Shown: piece after piece, positions 56,554-64,000 of the stretch
How positions within the stretch are numbered: position 1 is the stretch's first letter
Layout: every line of letters starts with the position of its first letter
DNA from: Shewanella sp. OPT22
GTDB taxonomy: Bacteria; Pseudomonadota; Gammaproteobacteria; Enterobacterales; Shewanellaceae
DNA length: 64,000 nt
Reading direction: 5' to 3'
Assembly (NCBI RefSeq): GCF_004168585.1
Contig: NZ_PGVH01000002.1
Coordinates: 1 to 64,000 of the forward strand
The notes under the pieces: model-generated
Database searches by the model: none
Seen by the model: the letters and a program-made list of their open reading frames with translations, nothing else
Told to the model about the DNA's origin: nothing
Program-made: the position numbers and the translations under genes

Positions 56554-58047
56554 CTACTTCAACTCAATCGTCATGTTTGGACCAGAAGCAATATCTGATT
56601 CATACCAACGCGAAGTAATGGTTTTCGTTTCAGTATAAAAACGAACCGCTTGCTTACCATAAGCATGTTGATCGCCATAGAAACTGCCTTTCCAGCCCGT
56701 GAACGAGAAGAATGGTAATGGCACTGGAATAGGTACGTTAATACCAACTTGCCCTACTTCTACGAAATGCTGATATTTACGAGCTGCAGCACCGCTTGCA
56801 GTAAAGATTGAAGTACCATTGCCATATGGGCTTGCATTAACGACTTCAATTGCATCTTCGAGTGAATCTGCAGTCATACAACATAGAACAGGACCAAAGA
56901 TTTCTTCTTTGTAGATGGTCATGTCAGTTGTCACGTCAGAAAATACAGTAGGACCAACCCAGTTACCCGACTCATAACCTTCAACAGTAAAGTTACTGCC
57001 ATCGGTTAAACAAGTTGCACCTTCAGCTTTACCTTGTTCGATCAGTGTTAGCACACGCTCTTTAGCTGCTGGACTGATAACAGGGCCATAAGCGGCATCT
57101 TTATCATTCCATAAGCCCGGCTTAACTTTTGCAATCGCTGCGTTTACTTCAGGGATCCATTCAGCTGCTTTACCAACAAAAATGGCAACTGAGATTGCCA
57201 TACAACGTTGACCCGCTGCACCTACAGATGCTCCAACCAGGTTATTGATCACTTGCTGTTTATTCGCATCAGGCATGATCACACAGTGGTTCTTAGCACC
57301 AGCAAACGCTTGAACACGCTTTAGGTTATCTGTACCAGTCTTATAGATGTATTGACCTACACCCACAGAACCTACAAATGAGATAGCTTTAACCTCTTTA
57401 TGCTCAAGAAGCACATCGACGGCTGTTTTATCGCCATGAACCATTTGCAGTACGCCTTTTGGTGCGCCCGCTTCTTCAAACAATTCAACAAGACGTTGTG
57501 GCGTCATTGGATCTTGTTCAGAAGGCTTCAAGATAAAGGTGTTACCACAAGCAATCGCAAGCGGGAACATCCATAAAGGAATCATCGCAGGGAAGTTGAA
57601 CGGTGTAATACCCGCACAGACACCTAAAGGCTGAGTGTAGCTGTAGGTGTCAATCGAGCGAGCAACGTTCTCAACTGTCTCACCCATTAATAACGATGCA
57701 ACATTACAAGCGTGCTCAGCGACTTCAATACCACGCCACACATCACCTTTTGCATCATCAAAGGTTTTACCCGTTTCTTGAGCTAAGATTTCTGCAATTT
57801 CGTCGTGATGCTCTTTCAATAGGTGTTGATAACGAAGCATGACACGAGCACGTTCAGATACAGGAACTTCTTTCCATGTAACGAATGCTGCTTTTGCACT
57901 TTCAATAGCGGTTAAGACTTCAGTTTCTGTTGCTGCATTTACAACAGCAATCGTTTCATTATTTGCAGGGTTGGTGATTGCAATTTCCTTGCTGCCTTCA
58001 CCTAGAGTAAATTCACCATCAATATAGTGCTTAACTTGAGTTACCAT
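56554..58047 (-). CDS. ivdB: Methylmalonate-semialdehyde dehydrogenase (CoA-acylating)
   Basis: 497 residues of the aldehyde dehydrogenase fold. NAD-binding [14 protein letters not shown] and FVGSVGVGQ, then [15 protein letters not shown] and the catalytic Cys in [10 protein letters not shown], both characteristic of the CoA-acylating MmsA branch. It converts methylmalonate semialdehyde to propionyl-CoA and CO2. Confidence 0.94.
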   Translation of the reverse strand: MVTQVKHYIDGEFTLGEGSKEIAITNPANNETIAVVNAATETEVLTAIESAKAAFVTWKEVPVSERARVMLRYQHLLKEHHDEIAEILAQETGKTFDDAKGDVWRGIEVAEHACNVASLLMGETVENVARSIDTYSYTQPLGVCAGITPFNFPAMIPLWMFPLAIACGNTFILKPSEQDPMTPQRLVELFEEAGAPKGVLQMVHGDKTAVDVLLEHKEVKAISFVGSVGVGQYIYKTGTDNLKRVQAFAGAKNHCVIMPDANKQQVINNLVGASVGAAGQRCMAISVAIFVGKAAEWIPEVNAAIAKVKPGLWNDKDAAYGPVISPAAKERVLTLIEQGKAEGATCLTDGSNFTVEGYESGNWVGPTVFSDVTTDMTIYKEEIFGPVLCCMTADSLEDAIEVVNASPYGNGTSIFTASGAAARKYQHFVEVGQVGINVPIPVPLPFFSFTGWKGSFYGDQHAYGKQAVRFYTETKTITSRWYESDIASGPNMTIELK

Positions 58048-58073
58048 CTCACATTCCTATTTGTTGAAATACA

Positions 58074-58096
58074 GCAGCTAACGAAAAGTTAGCTGC
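58074..58096 (-). other. Intercistronic hairpin between ivdA and ivdB
   Basis: A perfect 9-bp stem (GCAGCTAAC / GTTAGCTGC) with a 5-nt loop in the 85-nt gap. There is no T-run, so RNA processing or stability is likelier than termination. Confidence 0.5.
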
Positions 58097-58132
58097 ATTG
58101 AGCTTTTATTATTATTTTCGCTCGGGATTGAT

Positions 58133-59326
58133 TTATTCGACTTCAATTGCCATTGCTGTAGCTTCACCACCACCAATGCACAATGATGCAACACCACGGG
58201 TTAAGCCGCGGTTTTTAAGTGAGTGAATCAAAGTCACAAGAATTCGAGTACCAGAACACCCAATTGGATGACCTAAAGCACAAGCACCGCCATTAACATT
58301 CACTTTTGCTGAATCTAAACCGAGTTCAGAAATTGCCAACATCGTTACCATGGCAAATGCCTCATTGATTTCATATAAATCAACAGAGTCTTTACACCAA
58401 CCAACTTTATTCATTAAATCCATCATTGCGCCAACAGGAGCCGTGGTGAATTTAGCTGGTTCTTGAGAGTGTGTTGTATGCGCTTTAATCGAAGCTAAAA
58501 CATCTAAGTTCATTTCTTTCGCTTGAGCACGAGTCATCACCATGACTGCGGCAGCACCGTCAGAGATAGAACTTGAATTTGCTGCCGTGATAGTGCCGTC
58601 TTTAGCGAACGCTGGACGTAATGCAGGAATTTTATCTGGACGAGCATTACCAGGTTGTTCATCAGTATCAACAACGGTGTCACCACGACGAGAAGTTACT
58701 GTTACTGGTGTGACTTCGTTTTTGAATGCACCTGAATTAATGGCTGCATTAGCTTTTTCAAGTGAGCTTAATGCAAATTCATCCATTTTCTCACGAGTGA
58801 TTCCAAACTCATCAGCAGTTTTCTGTGCAAATGTACCCATCGCACCGCCAGTATATGCATCTTCAAGGCCGTCAAGGAACATATGGTCCATCACTTTGCC
58901 ATGCCCCATACGCATACCGCCACGAGCTTTATCTAGCAGGTATGGCGCAGCACTCATGCTTTCCATTCCGCCAGCAATAACGATATTCGCACTACCCGCT
59001 TTCACGAGATCGTGTGCCAACATAACCGTTTTCATGCCTGACCCACACACTTTATTAAGTGTTGTAGCACCAACAGATAATGGTAGTTCTGCACCTAATG
59101 TTGCTTGGCGAGCAGGTGCTTGCCCAAGTCCCGCAGGTAAAACACAACCCATTAATACTTCATCGACCTTGTCACCAGAAATGCCTGTATCGTCTACCAG
59201 TGCTTTAATTGCTACAGCACCCAACTTAGGAGATGGCACACTTGAAAGTGAACCTTGAAAGCCACCCATTGGGGTTCGTTTAGCTGAAACAATCACGATA
59301 TCTTGGTCAAGTTTTTCCGAACTCAT
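58133..59326 (-). CDS. ivdA: Acetyl-CoA acyltransferase (thiolase)
   Basis: 397 residues. Nucleophile Cys in NKVCGSGMK (about 94), His in GGACALGHPIGCSG and the second Cys in SLCIGGGEA complete the thiolase triad. As first gene of the operon it cleaves 2-methylacetoacetyl-CoA to acetyl-CoA and propionyl-CoA. A MerR-type promoter lies about 100 nt upstream. Confidence 0.93.
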   Translation of the reverse strand: MSSEKLDQDIVIVSAKRTPMGGFQGSLSSVPSPKLGAVAIKALVDDTGISGDKVDEVLMGCVLPAGLGQAPARQATLGAELPLSVGATTLNKVCGSGMKTVMLAHDLVKAGSANIVIAGGMESMSAAPYLLDKARGGMRMGHGKVMDHMFLDGLEDAYTGGAMGTFAQKTADEFGITREKMDEFALSSLEKANAAINSGAFKNEVTPVTVTSRRGDTVVDTDEQPGNARPDKIPALRPAFAKDGTITAANSSSISDGAAAVMVMTRAQAKEMNLDVLASIKAHTTHSQEPAKFTTAPVGAMMDLMNKVGWCKDSVDLYEINEAFAMVTMLAISELGLDSAKVNVNGGACALGHPIGCSGTRILVTLIHSLKNRGLTRGVASLCIGGGEATAMAIEVE

Positions 59327-59417
59327 TATCTACTCCAGTACCTTTAACTCAGCATTCTGCTTAAATAAGTTATGTTTTATGCACAAACTTTGCACATGAA
59401 TTTTTATTCCAATGAGC

Positions 59418-59448
59418 ATAATGTGACGTTTACGCTAACGTAAAGCAA
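59418..59448 (-). promoter_or_regulatory. MerR-type (LiuR-like) promoter of the ivd operon
   Basis: On the minus strand the -35 box TTGCTT (59448-59443) and -10 box CATTAT (59423-59418) are separated by 19 bp, the long spacer typical of MerR-family-controlled promoters. The spacer contains the palindrome TTTACG-N4-CGTAAA (59429-59444). LiuR, a MerR-family regulator, is reported to control ivd operons in Shewanella relatives. The regulator gene is not in the window. Confidence 0.6.
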
Positions 59449-59610
59449 GCACTAATTGGTCTAATCAGCCGTTTTTGGCGTTTTTTTTGTCAGATTATAT
59501 TTACATCATATTGAATAAAGCTGAATGAGAAGTCGGTATTGGTAAAAAGTGATTGATTCGTTTCAGATTAAAAAACACAATGATGCACCGTTTAGATCTG
59601 CATTATTAAA

Positions 59611-60195
59611 ATGAAACAACTTATCCTTGCTTCCAGCTCTGAGTTTCGCCAAGAGCTGTTGAGAAAGTTACAACTTCCCTTTTCATCCGTTTCACCAGAT
59701 ATTGATGAAACGCCACAAAATGATGAATCGTCAATCCAACTTGTTGAAAGGTTGGCTATTCAAAAAGCTAAAGCTGGTGCAATGATGGTTGATCCCGCTG
59801 ATGCATTAGTTATTGGCTCTGATCAAGTGGCGGTAATTGATGGTCAGATTGTTGGAAAACCATTAACGGCTGAGAAAGCGATTGAACAACTCAAAGCCGC
59901 ATCTGGCAAAAGCATCACTTTTTATACGGGACTTTGTGTTTTTGATAAGCAAACTCAAAAGTATGCTTCATTAGTTGAACCTTTTACGGTTCACTTCAAA
60001 AATCTATCTGAAGCGCAAATCAGCAGTTATGTCGATAAAGAACAACCGCTTTGGTGTGCAGGCAGTTTTAAAAGTGAAGGGCTTGGTATTGCATTATTTG
60101 AAAAGTTAGAAGGCGATGATCCAAATTCTTTAGTTGGATTACCATTGATTAAGCTAATTGAGTTATTAAAAGCATTTAATTTCCACGTTTTATAG
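59611..60195 (+). CDS. yceF: Maf-family nucleotide pyrophosphatase (YceF type)
   Basis: 194 residues. The N-terminal [17 protein letters not shown] is the conserved Maf start; SPDIDE and [16 protein letters not shown] follow. [11 protein letters not shown] matches the YceF subgroup, described as hydrolysing 7-methyl-GTP and preventing its incorporation into nucleic acids. It is convergent with rluC, as in E. coli. Confidence 0.93.
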   Translation: MKQLILASSSEFRQELLRKLQLPFSSVSPDIDETPQNDESSIQLVERLAIQKAKAGAMMVDPADALVIGSDQVAVIDGQIVGKPLTAEKAIEQLKAASGKSITFYTGLCVFDKQTQKYASLVEPFTVHFKNLSEAQISSYVDKEQPLWCAGSFKSEGLGIALFEKLEGDDPNSLVGLPLIKLIELLKAFNFHVL

Positions 60196-60204
60196 CGCCG
60201 ATAA

Positions 60205-60229
60205 AATGGCCTGAAAAAATCAGGCCATT
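60205..60229. terminator. Terminator between convergent maf and rluC
   Basis: A perfect 10-bp stem (AATGGCCTGA / TCAGGCCATT) with a 5-nt loop. The T-run (TTTTAT) is on the minus strand, favouring rluC, but it can also stop the maf transcript. Confidence 0.8.
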
Positions 60230-60261
60230 ACCCTACCTCACGCCTGAGAACGGTACTAGCA

Positions 60262-61221
60262 TCAAGCTCTTTTTAATTTAGCTAAAACTGCATCTAAATC
60301 ATCATCTATTTTAGCTTGGACGATTTTTCGTTCTTCAGTATCTGGATGAGTAAACTCAAGCTGCGCTGCATGTAAGAATAAACGTCGTAACCCTTGTTCT
60401 CGCATAGAATCATCAAACTTAGCTTCACTGTACTTTTCATCACACGCAATTGGATGACCTGCATACTGACAATGCACACGAATTTGATGAGTACGCCCTG
60501 TTAAAGGACTGGCTTTAACTAAAGTAGCACCTTGGTATTTCTGTACAATTTTAAAGCGAGTTTGAGATTGCTTCCCTTCGGGATTAACACGTACGATGCG
60601 TTCACCTGATTTTAGGGTTATTTTTAGCAATGGTGCATTGATCAATTTATCATGCTTTTGCCATTCGCCTCTGACTAGCGCAAGGTAATCTTTTTGCATC
60701 AACTTCTTACGCAGTTGATCTTGTAAATGCTTTAATGCACTTCTCTTCTTAGCAATAAGTAAGATGCCAGAAGTTTCTTTATCAAGTCTGTGCACGAGCT
60801 CAAGAAACTTTTGTTGAGGTCTCAAACTACGTAAAGCTTCAATCACACCATAATTAATTCCACTACCGCCATGAACAGCAATACCTGAAGGCTTATTTAA
60901 TGCGATCAAATAATTATCTTCATAAACGATACGCTCTTCTAATTGATTAACCTTGGCAAGTTTCGGAGATGGAGCGTTATCTTGGTTAGATTGAGAAACC
61001 CGTACAGGTGGAACTCGAACCATGTCACCTATTTGTAATTTATATTCGGGCTTAATGCGTTTTTTATTAACTCGTACCTCGCCCTTGCGGATAATGCGAT
61101 AAATCATACTTTTTGGTACACCTTTAAGTTTAGTGACCAAAAAGTTATCTATTCTCTGCCCTTCATTATCTTCATCAATTGTGACGAAGTGGACTTTTAC
61201 GGCTATTTCTTGTGTAGTCAT
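60262..61221 (-). CDS. rluC: Ribosomal large subunit pseudouridine synthase RluC
   Basis: 319 residues from the ATG at 61221, matching the usual family start (MTTQEIAVKVHF... then RIDNFL); an in-frame start at 61290 would add 23 unlike residues. An S4 domain (GVPKSMIYRIIRKGEVRVN) precedes the catalytic domain with Asp in VHRLDKETSGILL and GRTHQIRVH. It forms pseudouridines in 23S rRNA. It is divergent from rne. Confidence 0.95.
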   Translation of the reverse strand: MTTQEIAVKVHFVTIDEDNEGQRIDNFLVTKLKGVPKSMIYRIIRKGEVRVNKKRIKPEYKLQIGDMVRVPPVRVSQSNQDNAPSPKLAKVNQLEERIVYEDNYLIALNKPSGIAVHGGSGINYGVIEALRSLRPQQKFLELVHRLDKETSGILLIAKKRSALKHLQDQLRKKLMQKDYLALVRGEWQKHDKLINAPLLKITLKSGERIVRVNPEGKQSQTRFKIVQKYQGATLVKASPLTGRTHQIRVHCQYAGHPIACDEKYSEAKFDDSMREQGLRRLFLHAAQLEFTHPDTEERKIVQAKIDDDLDAVLAKLKRA

Positions 61222-61802
61222 TGGAAATTCATCTGTATCTAATGCCGATATTGTACAAGATTTTCTGCTTTTGATTGCTGAATTTTTCAATTATTGCTAT
61301 ATTTCATTATTGGAATGCAGTAATAAATGAAAATAGACTATTTTAACTGCTGAGCCGCGCGTGGTTCTTAGATAAAAATTCATTCAACAAGGTGGCAACT
61401 GATTGAGTTGCAAGCTTTATAGTGATCAAACTTAAAAATACATTGATTAAAAGCCAAACCTGAGACTGAAACCATGAAATCATGGTTTATCTTTAAGACC
61501 CACAAGAATTTGAACAATATTTTAACTGGTTATCAAACAGTTGTGTTCGATTCGGCATTATTGGAATATTACCCAGAATTTATGACAACGATTGACAACC
61601 AAAGAAATTCGTCGGTCTACAGAAATGACAACATAAATGAGTAACTTAAGGTAGCGACACGCAGCGATTGCGTCTTACAGACATCTTGCGCACCTATTAC
61701 TAGCCTGTTGACCAAGCCGTGAGGTTTGTATTTTTACACCAGGCCCATAATGCGATCTACCGCAATGTTTGATGACCCATTAAATAGAAGAATGATGTCA
61801 TC
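61222..61802 (+). other. rluC-rne intergenic region and rne leader
   Basis: About 580 nt upstream of rne. A possible -35 TTGACA at 61592-61597 has only a weak -10 near 61615-61621, so the promoter is not settled. AAACCATG / CATGGTTT forms a hairpin at 61469-61488, and the last 110 nt contain a short TGCG / CGCA stem near 61751. In E. coli a long, structured rne leader allows RNase E to regulate its own mRNA; the length here is consistent with that but the structure was not folded. Confidence 0.55.
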
Positions 61803-64000
61803 ATGAAACGTATGTTAATTAATGCAACTCAATCGGAAGAGTTGCGCGTTGCCCTAGTTGATGGGCAACAGCTGTATGACCTAGACATTGAAAGTCCTGG
61901 TCATGAGCAGAAAAAAGCGAATATTTACAAAGGCAAAATTACCCGCGTAGAACCTTCTCTAGAAGCTGCATTTGTCGATTATGGCGCTGAACGCCATGGT
62001 TTCCTACCTTTAAAAGAAATTGCTAAAGATTACTTTCCAAAAGGATATACTTTCCAAGGCCGTCCAAACATCAAAGAAGTGGTTTCTGAAGGTCAAGAAG
62101 TTATCGTACAAATTGATAAAGAAGAGCGTGGCAACAAAGGCGCTGCACTTACTACCTTTATCAGTTTGGCAGGTTCTTATTTAGTATTAATGCCAAATAA
62201 TCCACGTGCCGGCGGTATTTCTCGTCGTATCGAAGGTGATGAGCGCACAGAGCTAAAAGCTGCACTATCACAATTAGACATACCACACGGCATGGGCTTA
62301 ATTGTACGTACTGCTGGTGTTGGTAAAGATGCTGAAGAGCTAAAGTGGGATTTGAATGTTCTACAACACCACTGGAATGCCATTAAAGAAGCTGCAGACT
62401 CAAAACCTGCACCATTTTTAATTCACCAAGAAAGTAATGTTATTGCTCGTGCAATCCGCGATTACTTACGCCGTGATGTTGGTGAGATCTTAATTGATCA
62501 TGCTCGTATCTATGAAGAAGCGAAACAACATATTGGCTTAGTTAGACCTGATTTTGTAGAGCGTGTTAAACCGTACAAATCTGAAGTGCCATTATTTACA
62601 CACTATCAGATTGAATCTCAAATTGAATCAGCGTTCCAACGTGAAGTACGTTTACCTTCTGGTGGTTCAATCGTAATCGATCCAACGGAAGCACTGACTT
62701 CTATCGATATCAACTCTTCTCGTGCAACGAAAGGTGGCGATATTGAAGAAACTGCATTAAATACGAACCTCGAAGCAGCTGATGAAATTGCCCGTCAATT
62801 ACGTCTTCGTGATTTAGGCGGCCTAGTTGTTATCGACTTTATCGATATGACTCCAGCTAAGCACCAACGCGAAGTAGAAAACCGTCTACGGGATGCAGTT
62901 CAGCATGACAGAGCACGTGTTCAATTAGGTCGCATCTCACGCTTTGGTTTGATGGAAATGTCACGCCAACGTTTGCGTCCTTCTCTTGAAGAATCTGCTG
63001 CTAACTTGTGCCCACGCTGTCATGGTCAAGGTACTATTCGTGGTACTGAGTCTTTAGCGCTTTCTATCTTACGTTTAATGGAAGAAGAAGCGATTAAAGA
63101 AAACACCAAACAAATTGAAGCTATCGTCCCAGTTGACGTAGCAGCTTTCCTATTGAACGAAAAGCGTAAAGCAATTCGTATCACTGAAGAGCGCCACGGT
63201 GTTGATGTTTACGTAATTCCTGATTCACATATGACTACTCCGGACTACAAAGTAGTTCGTCTTCGTAAAGATGAAGAAGTTATTGAGTCAAGTTTTAACC
63301 GTACAGAAAAACCTGAGTCGAAACTTTACGAACCTCGTAAGTTAGAACGAGAAACTGCCGCTCAACCTGCTCTTAAAGGTTTCAGTGCACCGAAACAAGC
63401 GCCTAAAGCGACCAAACCTGCTAACGCAAAACCAGCTAAGAAAAAAGACTCTGAAAGCAAAGGATTATTTGCCTCTCTTGTTTCTGCAATCACTAGCTTA
63501 TTTAGCAGTGAAGAAAAACAACCAGAAAACAAGTCAAAGTCAGGCCGCAAGCCGCAAGACAGAAATCAGCGTCGCAACAACCGTCGTAATGACAAGCGTC
63601 GTCCTCGCAATAATGAAGCGAGAGATAACGAGTCTTCTGAGAATAAAGAACGTAAAGAACGTACACCTCGTAATGAAAAGCCTGAAGCTAAAGCTCGCCA
63701 ACCTAAAAAGCAAGTACAAGAGCCGAAGGAAGAAGCAGTACGCGAACGCCGTCAGCGTAGAAAGATACAGCGTAAGGTTCGTGTAAATAACGAACCGCAA
63801 GAAGAAACATTGCTCAACAATGCTGAAACCGAAGCTCAAGTTGTAGAGCCATCGAAAACTGAAGCTAAAGACAAGCCTGCGAAGAAAGAAGCGAGAGAAA
63901 CGAAACCTCGTCAAACTCGTCGTAAGCCAAAAGCAAAAGCCGAAGTAAAAGAACTTGCTGCAGAGCAAAAGGTTGAAGTTGAAGCTAAAGCTGAAGAAAC
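61803..64000 (+). CDS. rne: Ribonuclease E, 3' end outside the window
   Basis: At least 732 codons, open to the window end, starting [22 protein letters not shown]1 domain about 36-120, the 5'-sensor and DNase-I-like catalytic region with [11 protein letters not shown] and VVIDFIDM, then the Zn-link CPRC at 403-406, as in E. coli. From about residue 520 the sequence turns into a low-complexity Arg/Lys/Glu-rich arm, with a possible membrane-binding amphipathic segment [16 protein letters not shown] (about 555-570) and Arg-rich RNA-binding clusters. RNase E initiates mRNA decay and processes rRNA and tRNA. The reading frame is intact across the window. Confidence 0.97.
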   Translation, partial: MKRMLINATQSEELRVALVDGQQLYDLDIESPGHEQKKANIYKGKITRVEPSLEAAFVDYGAERHGFLPLKEIAKDYFPKGYTFQGRPNIKEVVSEGQEVIVQIDKEERGNKGAALTTFISLAGSYLVLMPNNPRAGGISRRIEGDERTELKAALSQLDIPHGMGLIVRTAGVGKDAEELKWDLNVLQHHWNAIKEAADSKPAPFLIHQESNVIARAIRDYLRRDVGEILIDHARIYEEAKQHIGLVRPDFVERVKPYKSEVPLFTHYQIESQIESAFQREVRLPSGGSIVIDPTEALTSIDINSSRATKGGDIEETALNTNLEAADEIARQLRLRDLGGLVVIDFIDMTPAKHQREVENRLRDAVQHDRARVQLGRISRFGLMEMSRQRLRPSLEESAANLCPRCHGQGTIRGTESLALSILRLMEEEAIKENTKQIEAIVPVDVAAFLLNEKRKAIRITEERHGVDVYVIPDSHMTTPDYKVVRLRKDEEVIESSFNRTEKPESKLYEPRKLERETAAQPALKGFSAPKQAPKATKPANAKPAKKKDSESKGLFASLVSAITSLFSSEEKQPENKSKSGRKPQDRNQRRNNRRNDKRRPRNNEARDNESSENKERKERTPRNEKPEAKARQPKKQVQEPKEEAVRERRQRRKIQRKVRVNNEPQEETLLNNAETEAQVVEPSKTEAKDKPAKKEARETKPRQTRRKPKAKAEVKELAAEQKVEVEAKAEE

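Noticed and set aside
58542-59258. 238-codon open frame on the plus strand inside ivdA
   Set aside because: It is a shadow of the thiolase gene; the amino acid composition (Ser, Pro and Ala rich) is typical of antisense frames, and ivdA has all catalytic motifs.
63385-63786. ORFs on both strands within the end of rne
   Set aside because: They arise from the low-complexity Arg/Lys/Glu-rich arm of RNase E, whose own frame is open throughout.

Overview
The window is a 64 kb piece of an AT-rich gammaproteobacterial chromosome. Housekeeping blocks (aspS-yebC-ruvC-ruvA-ruvB, cmoA-cmoB, rne/rluC/maf, lpxM) combine with a TonB-receptor-driven maltodextrin locus, an ivdABCDEFG branched-chain amino acid operon in the order known from Shewanella, a periplasmic-sensor diguanylate cyclase and an ABC-permease/M1-peptidase fusion. 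Together these point to a marine Alteromonadales-type heterotroph (Shewanella / Pseudoalteromonas / Colwellia relatives). The genus cannot be fixed from the sequence alone.

Region by region. Positions 68-14623 hold an alpha-glucan utilisation locus: a TonB-dependent receptor, a tryptophan-halogenase-like flavoprotein, a lipoprotein GH13 amylase and a secreted GH31 glucosidase on one strand; an MFS sugar transporter with a secreted GH13 amylase on the same strand but a separate transcript; and a divergent cytoplasmic GH13 glucosidase. All three transcription starts are preceded by a LacI-type palindrome centred on ATACGTAT or a variant, so they look like one maltose-type regulon. Positions 14681-21544 hold a DUF2799 lipoprotein, an unknown membrane protein, two spondin-domain proteins, an OmpR-type two-component system and an orphan Pro/Thr-rich protein. 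Positions 21620-25602 hold a TetR/HPP divergent pair with two matching operators, a methyltransferase, an SDR and a protein whose N-terminus resembles the translocation domain of SopD/SopD2-type type III effectors. Positions 25683-30498 are the ruv/aspS block. Positions 30697-41682 hold a GGDEF protein with three solute-binding modules, cmoAB, a secreted M3-peptidase-like protein without its zinc motif, a 1.2 kb-residue-scale ankyrin protein built from four large supra-repeats, and a peptidase-E-like protein. Positions 41776-44512 hold a thioredoxin-like protein, an M14-type protein, LpxM and a small membrane protein. Positions 44693-51154 hold a LytS/LytTR two-component system divergent from an ABC transporter with a fused M1 peptidase. 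Positions 51507-59448 are the ivd operon with a MerR-type (LiuR-like) promoter and an inserted 199-bp MITE-like inverted repeat. Positions 59611-64000 hold maf, rluC and the start of rne with a long leader; rne runs off the window.

How parts work together. In the glucan locus, outer-membrane uptake (TonB receptor), surface/periplasmic hydrolysis (lipoprotein and secreted amylases, GH31), inner-membrane import (MFS) and cytoplasmic cleavage (GH13) form a complete route from starch oligomers to glucose. The ivd operon takes branched acyl-CoAs of valine and isoleucine to propionyl-CoA and acetyl-CoA.

The most unusual items are the SopD-like candidate effector (24175-25602), the ankyrin supra-repeat protein, the zinc-motif-less M3 homologue and the MITE inside ivd. 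No secretion apparatus is visible in this window, so the effector interpretation rests on N-terminal similarity recalled from memory.
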